Source: Pseudomonas khorasanensis
Lineage (GTDB): Bacteria; Pseudomonadota; Gammaproteobacteria; Pseudomonadales; Pseudomonadaceae
Direction: 5' to 3'
NCBI RefSeq assembly: GCF_014268505.2
Contig: NZ_JABWQP020000001.1
Coordinates: 186,001-250,000, forward strand
Length of the DNA stretch: 64,000 bases
This document shows positions 51,390-59,029 of the stretch, piece by piece; the first letter of the stretch is position 1; every line of letters begins with the position of its first letter. The notes under the pieces are model-generated. The model was not told the origin of the DNA. It did not search any database and was given only the letters and a program-made list of their open reading frames with translations. Both the position numbers and the translations under genes were made by a program.

Positions 51390-52085
51390 GTGAGCTGCGT
51401 TGCGATCATCCCCGCCCGTGGTGGCAGCAAGCGCATCCCGCGCAAGAACCTCAAGCCGTTCGACGGCGTACCGATGATTGTCCGTTCGATTCGCACGGCG
51501 CTGGATTCGGGGTTGTTCGAACAAGTTGTGGTCAGTACCGATGACCAGGAAATCGCCGAGGTCGCGCGGGTCCATGGCGCGCAAGTGCCGTTCATGCGTC
51601 CTGCTGATCTGGCTGATGATTTCACCGGTACCGCAGCGGTGATTGTGCATGCCTTGCAGCAATTGCCAGCGTTCGATTACGCCTGCTGCGTGTACGCAAC
51701 GGCGCCATTGTTGCAGGCACGTTATCTGCGTCAGGGGCTGGAATTGCTCATAAATCATCCGCGCAAGTCATTTGCCTTTTCGGTGTGCACTTTCGGTTTC
51801 CCGGTGCAGCGTGCGCTGACCCTCGACGAGGAGGGCGCGTTGACCTCCCTTTACCCGGAATTTCGCACGACCCGTTCGCAGGATCTGCGCGAAGCCTTTC
51901 AGGACGCCGGCCAGTTTTACTGGGGCCGTAGCGAAGCGTGGTTGCGTGGGGAGACGCTGTTCTCGCCGGCGAGTCTGCCAGTGATCCTGCCACGCCATCT
52001 GGTGCAGGACATCGACACACCTGAAGACTGGCAACGCGCCGAATACCTGTACGCCGCGCTAATGGCCGGTGGAGAACTGCAATGA
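51390..52085 (+). CDS. pseF: Pseudaminic acid cytidylyltransferase PseF
   Basis: A 231-residue CMP-sialic-acid-synthetase-like enzyme that activates pseudaminic acid with CTP. It begins SCVAIIPARGGSKRIPRKNLKPF, the CTP-binding loop of the family, with VVVSTDDQEIAEVAR and LVQDIDTPEDWQRAE near the end. Start is a GTG at 51390, six bases after pseC; it overlaps pseG by 4 bases. Confidence 0.95.
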   Translation: MSCVAIIPARGGSKRIPRKNLKPFDGVPMIVRSIRTALDSGLFEQVVVSTDDQEIAEVARVHGAQVPFMRPADLADDFTGTAAVIVHALQQLPAFDYACCVYATAPLLQARYLRQGLELLINHPRKSFAFSVCTFGFPVQRALTLDEEGALTSLYPEFRTTRSQDLREAFQDAGQFYWGRSEAWLRGETLFSPASLPVILPRHLVQDIDTPEDWQRAEYLYAALMAGGELQ

Positions 52086-53587
52086 GAGTGCTGATTCGCG
52101 CCGACGCTTCGCCGACCATTGGCAGCGGCCATATAGCCCGCTGCCTGACGCTGGCGCGGGTGTTGCGCGGGCAGGGCAGTCATGTCGCGTTCGCCTGTCG
52201 GCGTTTGCCGGGGCATCGACTCGAAGCCTTGAATGCCGAGGGCTTCGAGACCTTTTCGCTGCCCGAGCGCTATCGCGATGAAGACCCGCTGCAGGCCATC
52301 GAATCGATGTTGCCGTGGCAGTTCGACATCGATGCCCTGGGCCTGCTGCTGGAGGGGCAGGCAATGTTCGACTGGATCATCGCCGACCACTACGGCCTCG
52401 ATCACCTCTGGCAAACCGCCGCGCGACGCTGGGCGCACCGAATTGCCGCGGTGGACGATCTGGCCACCCGGCGCTACAGCGTTGATCTGCTGCTTAATCA
52501 GAACCTGTCCGGTCTCAGCGAACACTACGCGCCGCTGCTGCCCGACGGCTGTCGCACCTTGCTCGGCCCGCGCTACGCGATGCTGCGTGAAGAGTTCAAC
52601 TGCGCGGCCATCGAGATCAAGCCGAAGGCGCGTCGGGTACTGGTGAATTTCGGCGGGTTCGACGCGGCGATGCAGACCCATCACGCGATGCTCGCCCTGG
52701 CCGATTTTGCCGAGCTGCAAGTGGACTTCGTCGCGGGTGCCGATAATCCGGCGTGGGCGCAGATGCAGGCGCTGGCCGAGACTCGGCCGAACTGGCGCCT
52801 GCACAGTTTCGTCAACGATTTCTATCAGCGCATGACTGAAGCCGATCTGTTTATCGGCGCCGGCGGCGGCACCAGTTGGGAGCGCGCGGCGCTGGGCTTG
52901 CCGACGATCTGCATCGCCGTGGCGAACAACCAACAGGCTAACGGTGAAGTCATGGCCGCCGCCGGGGCGCATGTGTTCATGGGCGCGCGCGAGCAAGTCA
53001 GCGTCCAGCAGTTGCGTGATGCGGTCGGCTTTGTCGTCGACAATTATTATGTGCGGCAGAGCCTGGCCGAACGCTCGCGGCAACTGGTCGATGGGCGCGG
53101 TGCCGAGCGGGTGGCGGCCGCACTGGCCGGCGCTGTGCTCAAGCTGCGCCCGGTGACGCTGGACGATGCGCAGCTGCTGTTCGATGGGCGCAATGCCGAG
53201 GCGGTGCGCCGCTGGTCGCTGGAGACGGGCGTGATCGATTGGGCCCAACACCTCAACTGGCTGAAGGCGAGTCTGCACAATCCGCAGCGACTGATGCTGA
53301 TTGCCGAGGCGGACGACGGCCCGGTCGGGGTGCTGCGTTACGACTTGTGCGGGTTCGAAGCCGAAGTGTCAATCTATCTGCTGGAGGGGCGTTTTGGCCT
53401 CGGATGGGGCAGGGCAGTGCTCAGCCGAGGCGAGGCGTTTGTCGCCGCGCACTGGCCACAACTGACGCGCATCACTGCCCGGGTCATGCCCGCCAATCAG
53501 TCCTCATTGAAAGTCTTTCGCGACGCCGGGTTCACTCAAGAGACCTGCGCGTTCAGCCGTGTTCTGAAGGATCACCCGCATGCCTAG
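52082..53587 (+). CDS. pseG: PseG-PseH fusion (UDP-sugar hydrolase plus N-acetyltransferase)
   Basis: A 501-residue bifunctional protein. Residues 1 to about 345 are PseG, the hydrolase that removes UDP from 2,4-diacetamido-2,4,6-trideoxy-L-altrose, with SPTIGSGHIARCL at the N-terminus (catalytic His region) and IGAGGGTSWERAALGLPTI. Residues about 352-500 are a GNAT acetyltransferase (RPVTLDDAQLLFDGRN; acetyl-CoA loop around GLGWGRAVL; MPANQSSLKVFRDAGF), in the role of PseH, which acetylates the 4-amino group one step earlier. In Campylobacter and Helicobacter these are separate genes. No stand-alone pseH is in the cluster, which supports the fusion. It overlaps pseF by 4 bases and pseI by 8. 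Confidence 0.93.
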   Translation: MRVLIRADASPTIGSGHIARCLTLARVLRGQGSHVAFACRRLPGHRLEALNAEGFETFSLPERYRDEDPLQAIESMLPWQFDIDALGLLLEGQAMFDWIIADHYGLDHLWQTAARRWAHRIAAVDDLATRRYSVDLLLNQNLSGLSEHYAPLLPDGCRTLLGPRYAMLREEFNCAAIEIKPKARRVLVNFGGFDAAMQTHHAMLALADFAELQVDFVAGADNPAWAQMQALAETRPNWRLHSFVNDFYQRMTEADLFIGAGGGTSWERAALGLPTICIAVANNQQANGEVMAAAGAHVFMGAREQVSVQQLRDAVGFVVDNYYVRQSLAERSRQLVDGRGAERVAAALAGAVLKLRPVTLDDAQLLFDGRNAEAVRRWSLETGVIDWAQHLNWLKASLHNPQRLMLIAEADDGPVGVLRYDLCGFEAEVSIYLLEGRFGLGWGRAVLSRGEAFVAAHWPQLTRITARVMPANQSSLKVFRDAGFTQETCAFSRVLKDHPHA

Positions 53588-54632
53588 TTTCAAGATGGGT
53601 CACCACACGATCGGTGCCGATGCGCCGCCGTTTATCATTGCCGAGATGAGCGGCAACCATAACCAGTCGCTGGACGTCGCCCTGCAAATCGTCGAGGCCG
53701 CCGCCAAGGCCGGGGCGCATGCTTTGAAATTGCAAACGTACACCGCCGACACCATGACCCTGGATTTGTCCGAAGGCGAGTTTTTCATCAAGGATCCGGG
53801 CAGCCTGTGGGCGGGCACTTCCTTGTACGAGTTGTACGAAAAAGCCCATACACCGTGGGAGTGGCACGCGCCGATTTTCGCTCGGGCCAAAGAGCTTGGG
53901 ATGCTCGCGTTCTCGACGCCGTTTGATGACAGCGCGGTGGATTTTCTCGAGAGCCTGGACGTGCCGGCCTACAAGATCGCCAGTTTCGAAAATACCGATC
54001 TGCCTTTGATCCGCCGCGTGGCGGCTACCGGTAAACCGCTGATTATCTCCACGGGCATGGCCAGCATCGCCGAACTCGATGAAGCCGTACGCGCTGCACG
54101 CGAGGCGGGGTGCAAAGATCTGGTGTTGCTCAAGTGCACCAGCACTTATCCGGCGACGCCACTCAACAGCAACGTGCGCACGATTGCGCATCTGCGCGAG
54201 CTGTTCGGCTGCGAGGTTGGGCTGTCCGACCATTCGATGGGCGTTGGCGTATCGGTGGCGGCGGTGGCGCTGGGGGCGACCGTGGTGGAAAAGCATTTCA
54301 CGCTGGACCGTTCGGCCGGCGGCGTGGACGCGAGTTTTTCCCTGGAGCCAGCGGAAATGGCCAGTCTGGTTACGGAAACAGAGCGTGCCTGGCAGGCGTT
54401 GGGTCAGGTGCAATACGGCCCGACCGAGGCCGAACGCAAATCTCTGGTTTATCGCCGTTCGCTGTATGTCACCGCTGACATGGCCGCCGGTGAGCCCTTC
54501 ACCGTGGAGAATCTGCGCGCCATTCGCCCCGGCCTCGGCCTGCCTCCCAAGCACACCGATGCCGTCCTCGGGCGCCACGCGCGCACCGCGATCAAGCTCG
54601 GTACGCCGCTGGATTGGTCGTTGGTCGAATAA
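53580..54632 (+). CDS. pseI: Pseudaminic acid synthase PseI
   Basis: A 350-residue enzyme condensing 2,4-diacetamido-2,4,6-trideoxy-L-altrose with phosphoenolpyruvate to give pseudaminic acid. The N-terminal NeuB-type TIM barrel (about 15-265) has FIIAEMSGNHNQSLD and EVGLSDHSMGVGVSVAAVAL; the C-terminal SAF (antifreeze-like) domain (about 290-345) has SLYVTADMAAGEPFTVENLR. It completes the pathway except for activation by PseF. It overlaps pseG by 8 bases, then about 226 bases without a gene follow. Confidence 0.95.
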   Translation: MPSFKMGHHTIGADAPPFIIAEMSGNHNQSLDVALQIVEAAAKAGAHALKLQTYTADTMTLDLSEGEFFIKDPGSLWAGTSLYELYEKAHTPWEWHAPIFARAKELGMLAFSTPFDDSAVDFLESLDVPAYKIASFENTDLPLIRRVAATGKPLIISTGMASIAELDEAVRAAREAGCKDLVLLKCTSTYPATPLNSNVRTIAHLRELFGCEVGLSDHSMGVGVSVAAVALGATVVEKHFTLDRSAGGVDASFSLEPAEMASLVTETERAWQALGQVQYGPTEAERKSLVYRRSLYVTADMAAGEPFTVENLRAIRPGLGLPPKHTDAVLGRHARTAIKLGTPLDWSLVE

Positions 54633-54858
54633 GCCAATCTGCCATCGATTCGGCAAAATAGCGTGACCTGCGAGTCATAACGCGCATCTTCACTGTATTG
54701 TATTGACCGGGAAGATGGCGCCTGGCCCGTTTTCGGATCCAGTGATAGCCCTTTGTGCTTCCCGTGGCTGCCCATAGTGGCGGCCATTTTCTGTTTGTCG
54801 GCGCCCCTCGAATCCTTGCGAGCGGTGGTTTTGGGCTGTTTTTTATTGGGAAGCCGTA

Positions 54859-55785
54859 ATGATTGGCATAAAAAGCATTGCGAGCTACGTTCCTGTAGCC
54901 GGCGTGGACAATTACGCACAAGGTGCAAAATTCGAGAAGGATGAAGAATTCATCCTTGGCAAGATTGGTTCGGCCTTCCTGCCGCGCAAAGACGCTGAGC
55001 AGGAAACCTCCGACCTGTGCGTGGAAGCGGCCAATGCGCTGTTTGCCAGCAATCCTGAACTGAAGCGTGAATCGATCGACGCCTTGATTGTCGTTACCCA
55101 GAACGGTGATGAAGAAGGCTTGCCGCACACCGCAGCAATCGTGCAGGACAAACTGGGCCTGCCGACCAACGTCGCGGCCTTCGATATTTCCCTGGGTTGC
55201 TCTGGTTACGTCTACGGCATCTACGCGATCAAGGGCTTCATGGAAGCCGCCGGCCTGAAGAACGGCCTGCTGATCACCGCCGACCCATATTCGAAAATCG
55301 TTGACCCGGAAGACCGCAACACCACCATGCTGTTCGGTGATGCCGCCACCGCGACCTGGATGGGCGAAAACCCGACCTGGGCGCTGGGCAAGGCCAAGTT
55401 CGGCACCGACGGCTCCGGCGCTCCGCACCTGAAAGTCAGCAACGGCGTGTTCTTCATGAACGGTCGTCAGGTCTTCAACTTCGCTTTGCTGAAAGTACCT
55501 GCACACTTGCACGAGCTGCTCGACGATTCCGGCCTCAAGGCCGATGACATCGACGCGTTCTGCATCCACCAGGGCAGCGCGGCGATTGTCGATGCCGTGG
55601 CACGACGCTTCGAGGGCGAACCGGAGAAATTCATCAAGGACATGGTCGAGACCGGTAATACCGTGTCGTCGAGCATTCCGCTGCTGCTGGAAAAACACGT
55701 CATCGATTCCGACTGGCAGCGCATTGCGCTCAGCGGTTTTGGCGTCGGCCTGTCGTGGGGCTCGGCAATCATCTATCGTCCGTAA
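54859..55785 (+). CDS. Ketoacyl-ACP synthase III-like protein (FabH family)
   Basis: A 308-residue condensing enzyme with the catalytic triad in order: Cys in DISLGCSGYVYG, His in FCIHQGSAAIVD, and Asn in ETGNTVSSSIP. FabH proteins join acyl-CoA and malonyl-ACP. Its place between pseI and the Maf-type gene, the same as in the P. syringae flagellin glycosylation island, suggests that it supplies an acyl group for the modified amino sugar and not bulk fatty acid synthesis. No acyl carrier protein gene is adjacent. It is flanked by a 226-base gap before and a strong terminator after, so it is a single-gene unit. The role is inferred. Confidence 0.87.
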   Translation: MIGIKSIASYVPVAGVDNYAQGAKFEKDEEFILGKIGSAFLPRKDAEQETSDLCVEAANALFASNPELKRESIDALIVVTQNGDEEGLPHTAAIVQDKLGLPTNVAAFDISLGCSGYVYGIYAIKGFMEAAGLKNGLLITADPYSKIVDPEDRNTTMLFGDAATATWMGENPTWALGKAKFGTDGSGAPHLKVSNGVFFMNGRQVFNFALLKVPAHLHELLDDSGLKADDIDAFCIHQGSAAIVDAVARRFEGEPEKFIKDMVETGNTVSSSIPLLLEKHVIDSDWQRIALSGFGVGLSWGSAIIYRP

Positions 55786-55806
55786 GCTGCAGCAAAAACG
55801 ACTTAT

Positions 55807-55849
55807 AAAAAAATAGCGTTCAAGGTTAACCTTGAACGCTATTTTTTTG
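55807..55849 (+). terminator. Rho-independent terminator after the FabH-like gene
   Basis: ATAGCGTTCAAGG and CCTTGAACGCTAT form a perfect 13-base stem with a TTAA loop, flanked by an A-run and a T-run; it works in either direction. Confidence 0.95.
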
Positions 55850-55871
55850 CCTGAACGGAGCGCGAGGCGCC

Positions 55872-57161
55872 ATGAGCGAGTTTTTCCAAGCCAATGCAGA
55901 AGTGTTGCAACGGCGCTGGCCGGCGCTGTTCGAGCGATTGATGACTGAAGACAGCGCGGCCGTGCAGGCCGAACTCGTGCAAGGGCTGGGCTCGACGCTG
56001 AGCGTCGACGGCATTCAGCTCACCAGTCGCCATGATCGCGTGCATGAGGCGCAGATTCAGGCGGCGAGCCTGCCGGAAAAACCGCAGCTGCACGTCTATG
56101 GCACCGGGCTTGGCGACTTGCCCGGCGTGCTGCTTGAGCGAGCGGGGCTGGAGCGCTTGTATGTGCACATCCTCAACGGCGCCCTGTTTGCGCTGGTGCT
56201 GCAACTGCTTGATCAGCGCCAGTGGCTGGAAAATCCGCGCGTCGAGTTGTTTTATGCCGGTGATCACCCGGACTTTTTCACGCCGTTTTTTGCCTTGCCT
56301 GCCGAGATGCTGCTGGCCGATGACTTCAATGCGAAGATCCGCGACCGGCTTATCAATGAAGTGCACCTGACATTCAACAACCGCGATTTCGATCCGCAGT
56401 CGCCGGACATTCAGCAGCGCTTGCAGGAGTGTCTGCCGGTGTTGCTCGGCGATGCCGATGTGGCGCAGTTGTCTGGCAGCCATGCCGGCCGGGAAATCTA
56501 CGTGATCGCCACCGGGCCGACGCTGGAGCAGCATTTCGAACGTCTGGCCGCGATCCGTCAGCACGCCGAACGGCCATTGTTCATTTGCGTTGATACAGCC
56601 TACCGGCCATTGCGTGAGCACGGCATCGCGCCTGACCTGGTGGTGAGCATCGATCAGCGCATCGGTTTTCGACATCTGCCTTGCGAGGCAACCGACGGTA
56701 TCGCGCTGGTGTACCTGCCCATGAGCGATCCGCAGGTATTGAAGGCGTGGAAGGGCAAACGTTACGGCGGTTATTCAGCGAGCCCGATCTACAACGACCT
56801 GCGAAAACAGTATCCGCGCGGTGAGCTGCATGTCGGCGGCAGCGTGATTCATCCGGCGGTAGATCTCGCCGTAAAAATGGGTGCGACCCGGATCACCCTG
56901 TTCGGCGCTGACTTCGCCTTCCCGATGAACAAGACTCACGCTGGCTGGGGCGATGGCGACCTGGGGCCGCCGGTGGCTCAGGCGCGGCATTGGGTGCGCG
57001 ACGGTCATGGCCAGCGCGTCAGCACCCAATTGAATTTTCGCGGTTATCTGTGTGTGCTGGAGCGTTACATTGCTGCGCATCCACAGGTCGAATTTTTCAA
57101 CAGCAGTCGCGCCGGTGCGCTGATTGCCGGAACCGCTTTCAACCCGGAGTTCGTGCAATGA
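55872..57161 (+). CDS. Maf-type motility accessory factor (DUF115), candidate flagellin Pse transferase
   Basis: A 429-residue protein of the Maf/PseE family. The conserved DUF115 part (about 210-400) has GREIYVIATGPTLEQHFERL, ICVDTAYRPLREHGIAPDLVVSID and ITLFGADFAFPMNKTHA. Maf proteins transfer pseudaminic or related nonulosonic acids onto flagellin Ser/Thr residues before export. It sits after the Pse genes and two genes before fliC, which suits that role. It overlaps the next small gene by 4 bases (ATGA). Confidence 0.88.
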   Translation: MSEFFQANAEVLQRRWPALFERLMTEDSAAVQAELVQGLGSTLSVDGIQLTSRHDRVHEAQIQAASLPEKPQLHVYGTGLGDLPGVLLERAGLERLYVHILNGALFALVLQLLDQRQWLENPRVELFYAGDHPDFFTPFFALPAEMLLADDFNAKIRDRLINEVHLTFNNRDFDPQSPDIQQRLQECLPVLLGDADVAQLSGSHAGREIYVIATGPTLEQHFERLAAIRQHAERPLFICVDTAYRPLREHGIAPDLVVSIDQRIGFRHLPCEATDGIALVYLPMSDPQVLKAWKGKRYGGYSASPIYNDLRKQYPRGELHVGGSVIHPAVDLAVKMGATRITLFGADFAFPMNKTHAGWGDGDLGPPVAQARHWVRDGHGQRVSTQLNFRGYLCVLERYIAAHPQVEFFNSSRAGALIAGTAFNPEFVQ

Positions 57162-57424
57162 GCGCGCTGAATCAGAGTCTGGATCAGTGTCGCCAATGTG
57201 CCGCGTTGTTTCGCCTGGGTCGCGATGTCGAAGCGGCATTGGCGATGGTCGATGTGTTCGAGCAGGCACAGCAACATCTCTCGGCAGCCGCCGCGGACGT
57301 GCAGCAGGCGTGGGCGCAGATACTCATGCACATGCTCGATTGTCAGGAGCGCCAGGACTGGTTGGGTCTGGCCGACTTTATGGAATACGAGCTGGCTGAG
57401 TTGCTGGAAAGTGCCCGGCGCTGA
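57158..57424 (+). CDS. Small helical protein coupled to the Maf-type gene, 88 residues
   Basis: An 88-residue, mostly helical, acidic protein beginning MSALNQSLDQCRQCAALFRL and ending MEYELAELLESARR. It has three Cys (two close to the N-terminus, one near residue 67). Its ATG overlaps the Maf-type stop, so translation is coupled. I do not recognise a family; the position suggests a partner or chaperone for the Maf protein or flagellin, but this is a guess. Confidence 0.75.
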   Translation: MSALNQSLDQCRQCAALFRLGRDVEAALAMVDVFEQAQQHLSAAAADVQQAWAQILMHMLDCQERQDWLGLADFMEYELAELLESARR

Positions 57425-57559
57425 GACGTTGAGCGGCACTGGCCCGGTGCTTTGCAGCGTGTCCGGTTTTATGACGCCAATTATTCGTGGTGGAGGTATT
57501 GCTAAGTCGTTGTTTTCTTGGGAGTGGCAGGGTGATGGCAAAATTTTTTCAAAATCCCC

Positions 57560-57586
57560 TCAAGCAACCTGCAAACCCGACGATAA
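57560..57586 (+). promoter_or_regulatory. Sigma-28 (FliA) promoter of fliC
   Basis: TCAAG at 57560-57564 and CCGACGATAA at 57577-57586 match the flagellin-class consensus (TCAAG, then GCCGATAA) with the usual spacing. It lies about 80 bases upstream of the fliC start codon, in a 240-base gene-free region. Confidence 0.75.
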
Positions 57587-57666
57587 CTATTACGAAGGTT
57601 CTCTAGGCCATACCCGGCGGTTGCCAGGGCCGGAAGCCGCAGTACCCAACCAACGAGGAATTCGTC

Positions 57667-58518
57667 ATGGCTTTAACAGTAAACACCAACACCACATCGT
57701 TGAACGTTCAGAAAAACCTGAACCGCGCTTCCGACGCTCTGTCCACTTCGATGCAGCGCCTGTCTTCCGGCCTGAAAATCAACAGCGCCAAAGACGACGC
57801 CGCTGGCCTGCAGATCTCCAACCGTATGTCTTCGCAGATCCGCGGTAACACCCAGGCCATCCAGAACGCCAACGACGGTATCTCCGTTGCCCAGACCGCT
57901 GAAGGCGCTCTGCAAGCTACTACCGACATTCTGCAGCGTATGCGTGAACTGGCTGTTAAAGCCCGTAACGGTACCAACGGCACTGCTGACCAGACCGCTA
58001 CCAACGCTGAATTCGCTCAGATGTCCGACGAGATCACCCGTATCTCGGCTTCGACCAACCTGAACGGCAAAAACCTGCTGGACGGTTCGGCTGGTACTGT
58101 GACCCTGCAAGTTGGCGCAAACACCGGTTCGGCTAACCACATCGACCTGGTACTGAGCTCCAAGTTCGACGCAGTAAGCCTGTCGGTAGGTAGCGGCACT
58201 CTGTCCCTGACCGGTGCCAGTGTTTCTGGCGCAGCTCAGAACATCGACAGCGCGATCACCGCAATCGACGCCGCTATCGCTAACATCGGTGCCACCCGCG
58301 CCAGCCTGGGTGCTTCGCAAAACCGTCTGACCAGCACCATCTCCAACCTGCAGAACATCACTGAAAACACCACCGCTGCCCAGGGTCGTGTACAAGACAC
58401 CGACTTCGCCGCAGAAACTGCTAACCTGACCAAGCAGCAAACTCTGCAGCAAGCTTCCACTTCGGTTCTGGCTCAAGCCAACCAACTGCCTTCCGCTGTA
58501 CTGAAGCTGCTTCAGTAA
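57667..58518 (+). CDS. fliC: Flagellin FliC (short form)
   Basis: A 283-residue flagellin with conserved N-terminal D0/D1 (ALTVNTNTTSLNVQKNLNRA; the flg22-like stretch around residues 30-51, including INSAKDDAAGLQIS) and C-terminal D1/D0 (ending VLAQANQLPSAVLKLLQ). The middle variable part is short, about 80 residues, with Ser/Thr-rich stretches (about 140-195) that are the likely glycosylation sites. It is exported by the flagellar type III system and polymerises into the filament. Short flagellins of this length are usual in the P. fluorescens group. It has its own FliA-type promoter and a terminator. Confidence 0.97.
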   Translation: MALTVNTNTTSLNVQKNLNRASDALSTSMQRLSSGLKINSAKDDAAGLQISNRMSSQIRGNTQAIQNANDGISVAQTAEGALQATTDILQRMRELAVKARNGTNGTADQTATNAEFAQMSDEITRISASTNLNGKNLLDGSAGTVTLQVGANTGSANHIDLVLSSKFDAVSLSVGSGTLSLTGASVSGAAQNIDSAITAIDAAIANIGATRASLGASQNRLTSTISNLQNITENTTAAQGRVQDTDFAAETANLTKQQTLQQASTSVLAQANQLPSAVLKLLQ

Positions 58519-58530
58519 TTCGGAACAAGT

Positions 58531-58572
58531 TTGAGCGGGGGAGTGCGCTGGTCGTGCTCTCTCGCTTTTTTT
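58531..58572 (+). terminator. Terminator after fliC
   Basis: GCGGGGGAGTGC pairs with GTGCTCTCTCGC through 12 pairs including four G-U, with a seven-base loop, followed by seven T. It is probably partial so that flaG can be read through. Confidence 0.75.
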
Positions 58573-58590
58573 CGTTAAGAGGTGATGGGC

Positions 58591-58947
58591 ATGGACATGA
58601 GCGTAAAGCTTAACGTGTCTTATCCGGCTCCAAAACCAGTGCCACCGGTTGCTGACAAACCGTCAGAATTGCCTAAAGTCGAAAGGACTGAAGCGCCGGT
58701 CGCTGCCAAGGATCAGGATTCGGACAGCGCCAAGTTGAAGCTGGCGGTGCAAGAGATCGAAAAGTTTGTCCAGTCGATCAAGCGTAATCTGGAGTTCTCG
58801 ATAGATGAGCATTCCGGAAAAGTCATCGTCAAGGTTATTGCAAGCGAGACGGGTGAAGTGGTTCGACAGATTCCCTCCGCCGAAGCCCTTAAACTGGCTG
58901 ACAGCCTCGCCAATGCAAGCCACGTGTTATTCGACGCCAAAGTCTGA
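58591..58947 (+). CDS. flaG: Flagellar protein FlaG
   Basis: A 118-residue FlaG-family protein. The first 50 residues are Pro- and Ala-rich and poorly ordered; the FlaG domain follows (about 50-115, LKLAVQEIEKFVQSIKRNLE, SIDEHSGKVIVKVIASETGEVVRQIPSAEAL). FlaG is linked to filament length and flagellin behaviour; its exact role is unsettled. Of several close starts I prefer ATG 58591 for its spacing from AAGAGG. It lies between fliC and fliD, the usual Pseudomonas order. Confidence 0.88.
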   Translation: MDMSVKLNVSYPAPKPVPPVADKPSELPKVERTEAPVAAKDQDSDSAKLKLAVQEIEKFVQSIKRNLEFSIDEHSGKVIVKVIASETGEVVRQIPSAEALKLADSLANASHVLFDAKV

Positions 58948-59029
58948 TAAATGGCATGAATAGTGTTTGTTCGTTCCAAAGATGCTGGTAACGGTCAAAA
59001 GAATGGCAACAATCTGAAGGGAGATGCAC

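Noticed and set aside
54753..54944. 63-codon hydrophobic frame before the FabH-like gene
   Set aside because: It overlaps the FabH-like start, has no ribosome-binding site and looks like chance.
58948..59029. Sigma-54-like TGGCAT sequence upstream of fliD
   Set aside because: The GG-N10-GC spacing does not hold: GT stands where GC should be.
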